Assembly: GCA_964424105.1 (NCBI GenBank)
Contig: CAYRHJ010000025.1
Span: 1 to 18,420 of the forward strand
DNA: 18,420 nucleotides
Direction of reading: 5' to 3'
Source of the DNA: CAYRHJ01 sp964424105
Lineage (GTDB): Bacteria; Planctomycetota; Phycisphaerae; UBA1845
Part shown: in pieces, positions 1 through 7,584 of the stretch
Layout: each line of letters starts with the position of its first letter
Numbering within the stretch: the stretch's first letter is position 1
The notes under the pieces: generated by a model
Told to the model about the DNA's origin: nothing
Seen by the model: the letters and a program-made list of their open reading frames with translations, nothing else
Database searches by the model: none
Position numbers and translations under genes: made by a program

Positions 1-24
1 GCATTGGGATAGAATCAGGGTTTC

Positions 25-31
25 GGAGGGG
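25..31 (+). promoter_or_regulatory. Ribosome binding site deciding a TTG start
   Basis: GGAGGGG lies 7 nt before the TTG at 39 and 13 nt before the in-frame ATG at 45. The spacing favours TTG initiation, which adds two residues to the signal peptide and does not alter the mature protein. Confidence 0.6.
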
Positions 32-38
32 AACGACG

Positions 39-812
39 TTGGCGATGGAATATCGGTTTACAATTGCCGTTGTTGGTGGCTTGTTGTCACTGGTCGCGCT
101 TAGCCCGTCGAAATCGTGTGCGGAAGTCTCGCTTGAATGGCATCCGGCAATTCAATCGGTGCAGGTCGGCGAGACCGTTCGCCTGGATCTCGTGGCCGTT
201 TCGGATTCGGGCGATGGACCCGCGATTGTCGCGATGGACGTGGTCATCGTTTGGCCGGCGAGCGCGCTAGAATTATTGAGGGCATCGGATGACGGTCCGT
301 ACGAGTGGCTGTCGTCCGGTTTTCCGCCCGACGCAGACGGGTTGAACGTCTCCTGGCTGGATGGGAGCGCGAAATACACGGCTTTGGCGCGATTTGACGG
401 CCTGCCCGTGAAGATCAATAAGCAGTTGCACGTCACGACGATGGAATTTCGAGCGCTACGGCATACGATCGGCAGCCGCGTTCAGATCGTTTCGTCATTG
501 GGAGAGCATGCCCGGACGGTCGTTTTCGGCGGTTCGACGCCGGGTCAGAACGTGACGGGTCAGATCGCGGAGGTGACCGTGCGGGCGGGCGCTCCAGCGG
601 ACTGCGACGCCGACGGCGATGTAGATACGATGGACTTTGCTCGATTTCAAGCCTGTTTCGTGGGACCGGTGGGACCGATTGATCCGCCGGCCTATTCGAT
701 CAATCCGTCGTGGTGTTGCGGAGCGTTCGATTGGGACGGGGATGGGGACGTGGATCTCGACGACCACGGGGCGTTCATGGCGGCGGTCAGCGGTCCCAAC
801 ACGAACCCGTAG
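39..812 (+). CDS. Secreted protein with cohesin-like domain and C-terminal dockerin-like module
   Basis: This is probably an exported structural or binding protein of the cell surface; no enzymatic motif is seen. Residues 1-28 form a signal peptide with a hydrophobic core (AVVGGLLSLVAL) and probable cleavage after SCA. Residues about 30-182 are a beta-rich region with the pattern of cohesin-like sandwiches ('VQVGETVRLDLVAVSD' followed by 'DVVIVWPASALELL'). Residues 188-251 are dockerin-like: two 12-residue Ca loops, D188-D199 and D231-D242, each with Asp at 1, 3, 5, 9 and 12, separated by a segment with C206, C226 and C227. The TTG at 39 is preferred because GGAGGGG at 25-31 ends 7 nt upstream; ATG at 45 is the alternative, with a 13-nt gap. 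A TAGAAT at 10-15 could be a -10 box, but any -35 lies off the window. The cohesin assignment is by fold pattern only; the dockerin-like tail is firmer. Confidence 0.85.
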   Translation: MAMEYRFTIAVVGGLLSLVALSPSKSCAEVSLEWHPAIQSVQVGETVRLDLVAVSDSGDGPAIVAMDVVIVWPASALELLRASDDGPYEWLSSGFPPDADGLNVSWLDGSAKYTALARFDGLPVKINKQLHVTTMEFRALRHTIGSRVQIVSSLGEHARTVVFGGSTPGQNVTGQIAEVTVRAGAPADCDADGDVDTMDFARFQACFVGPVGPIDPPAYSINPSWCCGAFDWDGDGDVDLDDHGAFMAAVSGPNTNP

Positions 813-919
813 GCACCCATTCGTCCGGTCGCACGCCGCATGCGTGGCATTACAACGGCGAGGCTACGGCAGCGGGGCCACGAGAGCAGGGTCACTACAC
901 CGTGATTACAACGGATGGA

Positions 920-948
920 TTGTAGGGTTCTGCGGGCGGGTTTAGACT
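920..948 (+). promoter_or_regulatory. Weak promoter candidate for priA
   Basis: TTGTAG (920-925) and TAGACT (943-948) are separated by exactly 17 bp. They match the sigma70 consensus hexamers at 3 of 6 and 4 of 6 positions. The expected transcription start, 7 nt after the -10, is position 955, which is the first base of the priA GTG start, so the message could be leaderless. This agrees with the lack of a convincing Shine-Dalgarno sequence but is unproven. Confidence 0.25.
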
Positions 949-954
949 CCGTTC

Positions 955-3255
955 GTGTCGGCCCGCGATCACAACGAATCACAGCAATTCCTATGGAAAG
1001 AGCAGGGCGAACAAACGACGGGTCCCGTCGTCACGGTCGCTGCGGTCGGGTCCATTGACAAGCCGTTTACGTTTGCCGTTCCCAAGGAAATCGAGAATCT
1101 GTGGCCCGGGCAACGAGTCCTGGTGCCGGTGGGTCGCCGGGGCCGACTGACGCCGGCTTTTTGCCTGTCGGTCGATCGGGGGCATTGGACCGGCACGATC
1201 AAGCCGGTGCATTCGGTGATCGACGACGTCAGCTACTTGACGGCGGAACTGCTCGATCTTGGCCAATGGATTTCGAAATACTACGCGTGCCCGTTGGGTC
1301 GGACGCTTGATGCGCTGGTGCCGCGGTCCGTTCAGCGTCAATCGGGTCATCGAGTCGTCCGATCGATATCGCTTGCCTTTCCACAGGAGACCCTAGATTC
1401 GGTTCTGACAACATCAGGACGTGTCGGTGCCAGGCAGCGGGCGGTACTTGATGCATTGGTCAGCGCGGGTGGACCGCTGGATTGGGAGGCGCTCGGCGAG
1501 GCCACGGGCGCGACGCTTTCGACATTGCGATCGATGGAAATGCGCGGCTGGATTCAGGTGGTGGTGGGACAACAAGCACGGCCGGCGCCGGATTTTGACG
1601 TGTCTGCCAGCGAGCCGGCATTTCAGTTGAACGATTATCAACTTCGCGCGACGGAGCGGCTTCGACAGGTGGTGGACGATCGCGCGTTTCGGGCGGTCCT
1701 GCTGTTCGGCGTATCGGGGAGCGGCAAGACGGAAGTTTACATCCGGGCGATGCGCCATGTTTTGGAAACAGGCCAACAAGTGATCATGCTGGTTCCTGAA
1801 ATTGCGCTCACCACGCAGCTCGTTCATCGATTGACCAGCCGATTTCAGCAGGTGGCAGTCATACACAGTGGACTGAGCGGCGTTCAGCGATCGTTGACGT
1901 GGTCGGCGATTCGATCGGGTGAAAAAAAAGTCGTGATCGGAACACGTAGTGCTATTTTCGCACCTTGTGAGCGACTGGGTTTAATCGTCGTGGACGAGGA
2001 GCAGGAGCCCAGCTACAAGAATCTTCAGGCACCGCGTTATCACGTTCGCGACGTGGCCATCAAGCGAGCCCAGCAGCTTGGCATTCCCATCATCCTGGGA
2101 AGCGCCACGCCGTCCCTGGAAACCTGGCATAACTGCCAACGGCTGAAACATTACGAAATAATCGAATTGCCCAGCCGGGTCGGCGGTCGATTGCTTCCCG
2201 AAGTGACGATCGTGGACATGAATGACGAAGCCCGCGACGGAGCGGCAGCGCCGCACTTGTCGCGACACTTGATCCGCGCGCTGGGAGAGATACTGGAACG
2301 CGGGGAACAGGCCATCATTTTGATGAACCGCCGCGGATTCGCCCGCTGGCTGATGTGCGCCCGGTGCGGACATCGGGTGGTTTGCCCGTCGTGTGACGGC
2401 AACATGGTCTATCATGCGAGCCGCAGGGAGGTGATCTGTCATCGATGCAGTCGGCGGGCGACTGCGCCGAGCGATTGTCCGAATCCGTCGTGCGATGGAA
2501 AGTTGGCGCCCTCGGGAAGCGGCACGCAGCGCATCGAGGCTGGGTTGAATCGGCTGTTTCCCGCGGCCCGCCTGGCCCGTGCCGACAGTGATACGATGTT
2601 GCGGGAGAGTTTGTATCGCCGGTTGATTTCGGATTTCGAGGCTCGGCGGATCGACGTATTGATCGGAACGCAAATGATCGCCAAGGGTTTGGATTTTCCG
2701 GGCGTGTCACTGGTGGGGATCATCGGAGCAGACACGACGTTGGCGGCGCAGGATTTTCGATCGGGCGAGCGTCTGTTTCAGATGATCACGCAGGTGGCGG
2801 GAAGGGCCGGCCGCGGTGAGATTCCGGGACGGGTGATCGTTCAATCGACAACGGACGATCTTCCGGCGTTGCGATGGGCGGTGAGCGGAGAGTTTGGACC
2901 ATTCGCGGAGCACGAATTGGCGATGCGACGGGAATTGAGTTTGCCTCCGTATTGGAGGTTGGCGAGGATGGTACTTTCAGACGCCGTCGAAACGCGGGCG
3001 CGCACATCCTGTCAGGAACTGGCGAACCACATTCGCTCGACAATCGACGGTGACTCGGTGCAAGAGGCCGTCGTTTTGGGACCGATGCCCTGTGCCATGC
3101 CTCGACTTCGGAATCGATACCGGTTCGAGATGTTTGTGCGTACAAGAACCGCGAAGTCGATGACGTCGTTGCTGTCCGTTTTGCGAGCCAAGGGTCTGCT
3201 GCGGACGATGGGGGGGCGATTGATGGTTGACGTGGATCCGGTCACGATGAATTGA
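955..3255 (+). CDS. priA: Primosomal protein N', replication-restart helicase PriA
   Basis: PriA is a 3'-to-5' superfamily 2 DNA helicase that recognises stalled forks and D-loops and reloads the replisome. The 766-residue length is usual. Residues about 24-120 are the 3'-end-binding domain ('DKPFTFAVP', 'PGQRVLVPVGRR'). The Walker A motif is GVSGSGKT at 252-259, Walker B is DEEQ at 347-350, motif III is GSATPSLETW at 382-391, and the motif V-VI region is 'DFRSGERLFQ' followed by 'QVAGRAGRG' (600-621). The family's eight zinc-binding cysteines are all present (468, 471, 477, 480, 495, 498, 508, 513). Two departures are visible: the DEAH-type box reads DEEQ, not the usual DEEH, and the last Cys pair is spaced CPNPSC rather than CxxC. 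The GTG at 955 is the earliest possible start, since an in-frame TAG lies at 943-945, and no other start codon follows near the N-terminus. Confidence 0.97.
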   Translation: MSARDHNESQQFLWKEQGEQTTGPVVTVAAVGSIDKPFTFAVPKEIENLWPGQRVLVPVGRRGRLTPAFCLSVDRGHWTGTIKPVHSVIDDVSYLTAELLDLGQWISKYYACPLGRTLDALVPRSVQRQSGHRVVRSISLAFPQETLDSVLTTSGRVGARQRAVLDALVSAGGPLDWEALGEATGATLSTLRSMEMRGWIQVVVGQQARPAPDFDVSASEPAFQLNDYQLRATERLRQVVDDRAFRAVLLFGVSGSGKTEVYIRAMRHVLETGQQVIMLVPEIALTTQLVHRLTSRFQQVAVIHSGLSGVQRSLTWSAIRSGEKKVVIGTRSAIFAPCERLGLIVVDEEQEPSYKNLQAPRYHVRDVAIKRAQQLGIPIILGSATPSLETWHNCQRLKHYEIIELPSRVGGRLLPEVTIVDMNDEARDGAAAPHLSRHLIRALGEILERGEQAIILMNRRGFARWLMCARCGHRVVCPSCDGNMVYHASRREVICHRCSRRATAPSDCPNPSCDGKLAPSGSGTQRIEAGLNRLFPAARLARADSDTMLRESLYRRLISDFEARRIDVLIGTQMIAKGLDFPGVSLVGIIGADTTLAAQDFRSGERLFQMITQVAGRAGRGEIPGRVIVQSTTDDLPALRWAVSGEFGPFAEHELAMRRELSLPPYWRLARMVLSDAVETRARTSCQELANHIRSTIDGDSVQEAVVLGPMPCAMPRLRNRYRFEMFVRTRTAKSMTSLLSVLRAKGLLRTMGGRLMVDVDPVTMN

Positions 3256-3447
3256 AAGTGTCTCGAATTCACGAAAGGGGCGCTCGCGGCTTGTTTCGCA
3301 CGGCGGGGCACGACCATCCCTGCAAGTTTCGGCACGTCGAAGCATCAAAACGGACTGTGATACGGTGATCTGGGGCATTTCGCGGCGGCGATGTAGGGAG
3401 TTGTCGGATACATGTGCCGACGGGGGGACGCGAAGCGAAAGATTTTC

Positions 3448-3453
3448 TAGAAT
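3448..3453 (+). promoter_or_regulatory. Possible -10 box for sppA
   Basis: TAGAAT matches TATAAT at 5 of 6 positions and would place the transcription start near 3460, 59 nt before the sppA ATG. The hexamer 17 bp upstream (3425-3430, GGGACG) matches the -35 consensus at only 3 of 6. The rest of the 263-bp priA-sppA gap shows no ORF with coding character and no clear terminator. Confidence 0.3.
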
Positions 3454-3508
3454 AAGCCGATCACGTAGCCGAAATGTTGAAGTGTGGTCAGTGCCCTATC
3501 AGTTCGAC

Positions 3509-3513
3509 GGAGG
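3509..3513 (+). promoter_or_regulatory. Strong ribosome binding site fixing the sppA start
   Basis: GGAGG followed by TAACC and then ATG at 3519 gives a 5-nt spacer. It selects ATG 3519 over the in-frame ATG at 3474, which has no such site and would put a non-signal-like stretch in front of the signal peptide. Confidence 0.85.
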
Positions 3514-3518
3514 TAACC

Positions 3519-5366
3519 ATGTCGACGTTCATGAAGCTTAACAGAATGGGTGCCGCGATGGCGGTCTTGTTTGCGGGCACGGCATGGGCCGGTCCGCGCG
3601 ATTTTGGATCGTCACCGGGCAAGATTGCGCATTTTCATCTTTCCGGCGCGGTGACCGAGACGCCGGTGACGGACCCGTTTGGTTTGGCCGGCGAGCGTTC
3701 GGTTTCGCTGAAACAATTGCTGGAGCGACTGGCGAAGGCTCGCAAGGACGATTCCGTCAAGGCCGTCGTGCTGACGATGGGCGGAGTCAGCATGGGATCG
3801 GGTCAACTGGAAGAGCTTCGATCGTCGCTGCGGAAGTTTCAGGCCGTCGATAAACGCGTGTTCGTCCACGTTGATGGGTTGAACATGGGGACGTTGGCCC
3901 TGCTATCGACCGCTTCGGACTTGAGCATCGTGCCGACGGCAGACGTGTGGCTGACCGGCATGATGGTGGAATCGTTGTACGTCAAGGATCTGTTGAACAA
4001 GCTGGGGATCGAGGCTGATTTTCTGCACATGGGTGCGTATAAGTCGGCGGCTGAGCTGCTGACCCAAACCGGTCCGAGCAAGGAAGCGGCTGACAACGTC
4101 AACTGGCTGCTGGACGGATTGTATGGCGCGGTCGTGGATATGATCGCGGAGTCCCGCGGTTTGTCACAGACGCAGGTGCGCAAGCTGATCGATGAGGGGC
4201 CTTATACGGCTGAGCAAGCCTTGGAAAAAGGTCTGGTCGATTCCGTTCAATATCGAGACGAGTTTCTGACAGAGATCAAGAAGATTTACGGCAAGGAGGT
4301 GACCTTCGACAACCGCTACGGTGAAGACGAAGGGCCCAACGTCGACTTTTCCAACCCGTTTGCGTTTTTCAGTATCTTCACGGACATGATGGGCAAGAGC
4401 GAGAAGACTTCCACGGACAGCGTGGCCATCGTGTACGTGGATGGTGCGATCATGCCCGGTCATGCCCAGCAGAGTCCATTCGGGGGCGGCGGTGGGGCGT
4501 TCAGTGGGGATATCGCCAAGGCGCTTCAGAAGGCGGCCGACGATCGCACCGTGCGAGCCGTTGTCTTGCGGGTGGATTCGCCCGGCGGATCGGCGCTGGC
4601 CAGCGAGATCATCTGGCGGGAGACGCAGAACGTTCGAGCGCGTAAACCGATGATCGTGTCCATGGGCAACGTCGCGGGTAGCGGCGGATATTACGTCGCG
4701 TGCGGCGCGCATCAGATTTTCGCGGATGAGACGACGATCACGGCATCGATCGGCGTGGTCGGTGGAAAGTTGGTGACGACGGGCCTGTGGGACAAGATCG
4801 GCGTGAATTGGGTGCCCTACAAACGAGGCGGCAATGCGGACCTGATGAGCTCCGCCCAACCGTTCAGCGACGGGCAACGCGAGGACATGCTGAATTGGAT
4901 GGATGAGATTTATGGGGTCTTCAAAGAGCACGTGGTGAAGGGGCGAGAGGGCAAGCTGAGCAAGCCCATCGACGAGATCGCCGGCGGGCGGGTGTTTACC
5001 GGGAAGCAGGCGTTGGAATTGGGGCTGGTGGACCGCATCGGCGGGTTGGCGGAGGCGGTGGAATACGCGGCCCGAGAAGCGTCGATCAGCGACTACGAGA
5101 TTCGAGTCATTCCGGAGCCGAAGAATTTCATCGATACGCTGTTATCGGAATTGATGGGCAAGGGCGAGCGGCCGTCCGACATCGAGGTCCGCGTTCGGCC
5201 ACGATTGTTCGATAACGATCAATCAATTCTGAAATCACTATTGCCGATGTTGGAGCGGCTGGACCCCATGCGTGTGCGTGCGTTGGAAAATGCACTGATG
5301 CGGATCGAGCTGCTTCATCGCGAGCACGTCATTACGATGATGCCGATGGATTTGGTGATTCGTTAA
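3519..5366 (+). CDS. sppA: Signal peptide peptidase SppA, long two-domain type
   Basis: SppA is a membrane-associated serine protease with a Ser-Lys dyad that degrades cleaved signal peptides. The 615-residue protein (numbered from ATG 3519) matches the long duplicated form known from E. coli. Residues 1-24 look like a signal peptide ('AAMAVLFAGTAWA'), so the protein probably faces the periplasm. The N-terminal ClpP-like repeat carries the predicted general-base Lys175 in 'GAYKSAAE'. The C-terminal repeat carries 'VDSPGGSALASE' and the predicted nucleophile Ser388 in 'AGSGGYY', followed by 'TITASIGVVGG'. A Gly-rich loop (PFGGGGGAF) precedes the second domain. About 80 residues follow the 'GLVDRIGGLAEAVE' segment where the peptidase fold normally closes; these look charged and helical. 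It lies 263 bp downstream of priA on the same strand and probably has its own promoter. Family assignment is very secure; the catalytic residues are by alignment from memory. Confidence 0.95.
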   Translation: MSTFMKLNRMGAAMAVLFAGTAWAGPRDFGSSPGKIAHFHLSGAVTETPVTDPFGLAGERSVSLKQLLERLAKARKDDSVKAVVLTMGGVSMGSGQLEELRSSLRKFQAVDKRVFVHVDGLNMGTLALLSTASDLSIVPTADVWLTGMMVESLYVKDLLNKLGIEADFLHMGAYKSAAELLTQTGPSKEAADNVNWLLDGLYGAVVDMIAESRGLSQTQVRKLIDEGPYTAEQALEKGLVDSVQYRDEFLTEIKKIYGKEVTFDNRYGEDEGPNVDFSNPFAFFSIFTDMMGKSEKTSTDSVAIVYVDGAIMPGHAQQSPFGGGGGAFSGDIAKALQKAADDRTVRAVVLRVDSPGGSALASEIIWRETQNVRARKPMIVSMGNVAGSGGYYVACGAHQIFADETTITASIGVVGGKLVTTGLWDKIGVNWVPYKRGGNADLMSSAQPFSDGQREDMLNWMDEIYGVFKEHVVKGREGKLSKPIDEIAGGRVFTGKQALELGLVDRIGGLAEAVEYAAREASISDYEIRVIPEPKNFIDTLLSELMGKGERPSDIEVRVRPRLFDNDQSILKSLLPMLERLDPMRVRALENALMRIELLHREHVITMMPMDLVIR

Positions 5367-5436
5367 CGGTGGTCCGTCGCGAGCGCGGATGGGAAACCGG
5401 GTCAAGATGTCGTGGTGGCGGTGGGAGGCGTTCGGT

Positions 5437-5504
5437 GGCGCTTAGCGTCGCGCCGTAGCGCTATGCGGCGGACGTAGAAGCGGAAAGCTGCGGGGCTAAG
5501 CGCC
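5437..5504. repeat. Nested inverted repeat between convergent genes
   Basis: A perfect 10-bp inverted repeat, GGCGCTTAGC (5437-5446) and GCTAAGCGCC (5495-5504), encloses a second imperfect palindrome at 5451-5470 with CGCCG and CGGCG arms around TAGCGCTA. It sits between the stops of sppA (5366) and the carbamoyltransferase (5509). It could serve as a bidirectional terminator or transcript-end stabiliser, or it may be a dispersed REP-like element. No T-run follows either arm, so a classic intrinsic terminator is not supported. Confidence 0.5.
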
Positions 5505-5508
5505 GGGA

Positions 5509-7278
5509 CTACGATTTCACGAGTGAACCGGATTCGAGTTCGACGCTGCGACGCATGCCCGCCTCGAAGTCGACTTCCCGGTCCTTTTCCGTCACGATGC
5601 AGTTTCCGATAACCAATGCATCGATCCCGGTTTGGATGAACGTGTTCCAGGCGTCCTGCGGCGTGCAGACAATCGGTTCGCCGCGAACGTTGAAAGACGT
5701 ATTGATGACGACGGGCACGCCCGTTCGGCGTTCAAAGGCCTTGATGAGGCGGTAGTATCGCCCGTTGTGTTCCTCGGTGACGGTTTGCACGCGGCCGGTT
5801 CCATCGGCGTGCGTGACGGCGGGGATCAAGTCTCGTTTGTCCGACCGGACTTTCGGCACCAATAGCATGAACGGTGCGTCCATTCCCGCGGGCATCTCGA
5901 AATATTCATGTGCTCGTTCCTTCAACACGCTCGGTGCGAAGGGTCGAAAGGCTTCGCGAAACTTCACCTTGGCATTGATGATATCTTTCATCTGCGGATT
6001 GCGGGCGTCGGCCACGAGTGAGCGGGCGCCCAAGGCCCGGGGGCCGAATTCCAGTCTACCCTGAAACCAGCCGATCACTTGACCTTCGTCGATCATGGCC
6101 GCCGTTCGATCAAGCAACGATGCTTCATCGTCAATGACTTGCAAGCGGGCTCCGTTTTGCCGCAAAGTGGCCAGTATCTCGTCGTCGCTGAATGATGGAC
6201 CCCAATATCCATGGTTCATCACGAACGTGCGCGGGTTCTTGAGGACGCAGTTGTAAATGTAAAACGCCGTTCCCAGCGCGCCGCCGGAATCGCCCGCCGC
6301 CGGCTGAATGAAAATGTTTTCGAAATCCGTTTCCTGCAACATGCGCCAGTTAGCCACGCAATTCAAGCCGACTCCGCCGGCCAAGCATAGATTGTGCATG
6401 CCCGTTTCCTTCTGCACGTGGCGGGCCATCTTGACCATGATTTCCTCGACGGTCTTCTGTCCGGAATGGGCTATGTCTCGATGAAAGTCGTCGAGATCGG
6501 TTTCCTTGCGGCGCTGGGGCCTGCCGAAAAGGCGTTCCCACTCGCGGCTGAAGGTGCGCGTCGTGGAATGGGGAAAATCGAAGTATTTGAGGTTCAGGCG
6601 GAAGCTGCCGTCGTCGCGGATTTCCACCACTTCGCGAAACTTGTCCACGTAGGTGGGTTGGCCGAACGGCGCCAAGCCCATCACTTTCCATTCCGCGTCG
6701 TTTACGCGAAATCCGAGGTAGGCGGTGATGGCGCTGAACAGCAAACCGACCGAATGGGGGAAACGGATTTCGTGGGTCAGATCGACCTCGCATCCTCGCC
6801 CCACGCCCCATCCCGTGGTGGTCCACTCCCCCACGCCGTCGGCGCTGATGATGGCTGATTCTTCAAACGGGCTGACCAAAAACGCGCTGGCTGCGTGCGA
6901 AAGATGATGCTGACAGAACAAAATCTCCTGGTCGGTGTGAAGCTGTTCTTGCAAGGTTTTGGAAACATTCAGTTTGGTCGTGAGCCAGACGGGCAGGCTC
7001 TTGAGCCAACCGACGTAGCTTCTTGGCCAAACGGCCAGGATGGTTTCCAGAATGCGATTGAACTTCACGATGGGCTTTTCGTAAAAGCCGATGTGATCCA
7101 CTTGCTCGATCGAGATGCCGGCCTGTTTCAAGCAATATTCGACGGCCAGCTTGGGAAACTCGCTGTAGTGCTTCTTTCGGTTGAATCGTTCCTCCTCGGC
7201 CGCGGCGACCAGTTGGCCATCGTGAACCAACGCAGCGCCGCTGTCGTGATAGAAGCATGAAAGTCCGAGCACATACAC
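5509..7278 (-). CDS. O-carbamoyltransferase, NodU/CmcH/TobZ family
   Basis: Enzymes of this family make carbamoyl-adenylate from carbamoyl phosphate and ATP and transfer the carbamoyl group to a hydroxyl of a sugar, antibiotic or lipo-oligosaccharide. The 589-residue length is typical. The N-terminal Kae1-like ASKHA domain opens with 'LSCFYHDSGAALVHDG' and 'EEERFNRKKH'. The metal-binding pattern is intact: H124 and H128 in HHLSHAA, D147 in 'ADGVGEW' and D330 in 'AAGDSGGALGTA'. The C-terminal YrdC-like part shows 'GRLEFGPRALGARSL' near 407-421, 'FRPFAPSVL' at 444-452 and 'NTSFNVRGEPIV' at 526-537. The start is GTG 7278, backed by GGGAG at 7286-7290 with a 7-nt spacer. No glycosyltransferase, NRPS/PKS or sugar gene lies nearby, so the acceptor is unknown. 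The family is certain; the substrate cannot be read from the sequence. Confidence 0.95.
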   Translation of the reverse strand: MYVLGLSCFYHDSGAALVHDGQLVAAAEEERFNRKKHYSEFPKLAVEYCLKQAGISIEQVDHIGFYEKPIVKFNRILETILAVWPRSYVGWLKSLPVWLTTKLNVSKTLQEQLHTDQEILFCQHHLSHAASAFLVSPFEESAIISADGVGEWTTTGWGVGRGCEVDLTHEIRFPHSVGLLFSAITAYLGFRVNDAEWKVMGLAPFGQPTYVDKFREVVEIRDDGSFRLNLKYFDFPHSTTRTFSREWERLFGRPQRRKETDLDDFHRDIAHSGQKTVEEIMVKMARHVQKETGMHNLCLAGGVGLNCVANWRMLQETDFENIFIQPAAGDSGGALGTAFYIYNCVLKNPRTFVMNHGYWGPSFSDDEILATLRQNGARLQVIDDEASLLDRTAAMIDEGQVIGWFQGRLEFGPRALGARSLVADARNPQMKDIINAKVKFREAFRPFAPSVLKERAHEYFEMPAGMDAPFMLLVPKVRSDKRDLIPAVTHADGTGRVQTVTEEHNGRYYRLIKAFERRTGVPVVINTSFNVRGEPIVCTPQDAWNTFIQTGIDALVIGNCIVTEKDREVDFEAGMRRSVELESGSLVKS

Positions 7279-7331
7279 CGCATCGCTCCCTTCGAATCGC
7301 CATCAACAAGGTCGCCGTTTTGCCTCGTCCG

Positions 7332-7362
7332 ATTATGAAGCGGATCGGTCGATTGGTCGATC
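7332..7362 (-). promoter_or_regulatory. Candidate promoter and tandem operator for the carbamoyltransferase
   Basis: On the minus strand, TCGACC (7355-7360; 4 of 6 to the -35 consensus) and CATAAT (7332-7337; 5 of 6) are separated by exactly 17 bp. The predicted transcription start is near 7325, about 47 nt before the GTG. A tandem 8-bp repeat, GGTCGATT at 7347-7354 and GGTCGATC at 7355-7362, overlaps the -35 and could be a regulator site. The remainder of the 293-bp gap (7279-7571) shows nothing else I can support. Confidence 0.4.
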
Positions 7363-7557
7363 GGGCGGTCTCGGATATCTGACCGACGTCACGCACCATC
7401 CACCCCATTGCTGTGCATGCTATCAACAGATTTGCGACCTGGCGATTGTCTTGAATGTGCGTTTCGCGGACGACGAAAGCGCTTCATGGCCTGGGGGCGC
7501 GGCTCTGCATGAAGCCCTTTCACCGTTGAGCTGGCGAAACTCGCCCCGCCGAGAAAG

Positions 7558-7584
7558 CAGCCCACGCGACCCTACAACGGGCTG
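7558..7584 (-). terminator. Weak hairpin at the stop codon of the 758-residue protein gene
   Basis: CAGCCC (7558-7563) and GGGCTG (7579-7584) can form a 6-bp stem with a 15-nt loop containing the TAG stop. On the minus strand it is followed by CTTTCTC, a poor T-run. Termination here is possible but weakly supported. Confidence 0.25.

Noticed and set aside
99..125. Lipobox in the protein starting at 39
   Set aside because: The Cys near the cleavage site sits in S-K-S-C, which does not fit the L-A/S-G/A-C lipobox, so a signal peptidase I signal is preferred.
1981..2673. 230-residue minus-strand ORF
   Set aside because: It is a shadow of priA across its helicase motifs.
3474..3518. ATG 3474 as the sppA start
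   Set aside because: No ribosome binding site precedes it, and GGAGG with correct spacing points to ATG 3519, where a signal peptide begins.
4164..4931. 255-residue minus-strand ORF
   Set aside because: It is a shadow of sppA, rich in His and Arg, with no recognisable motif.
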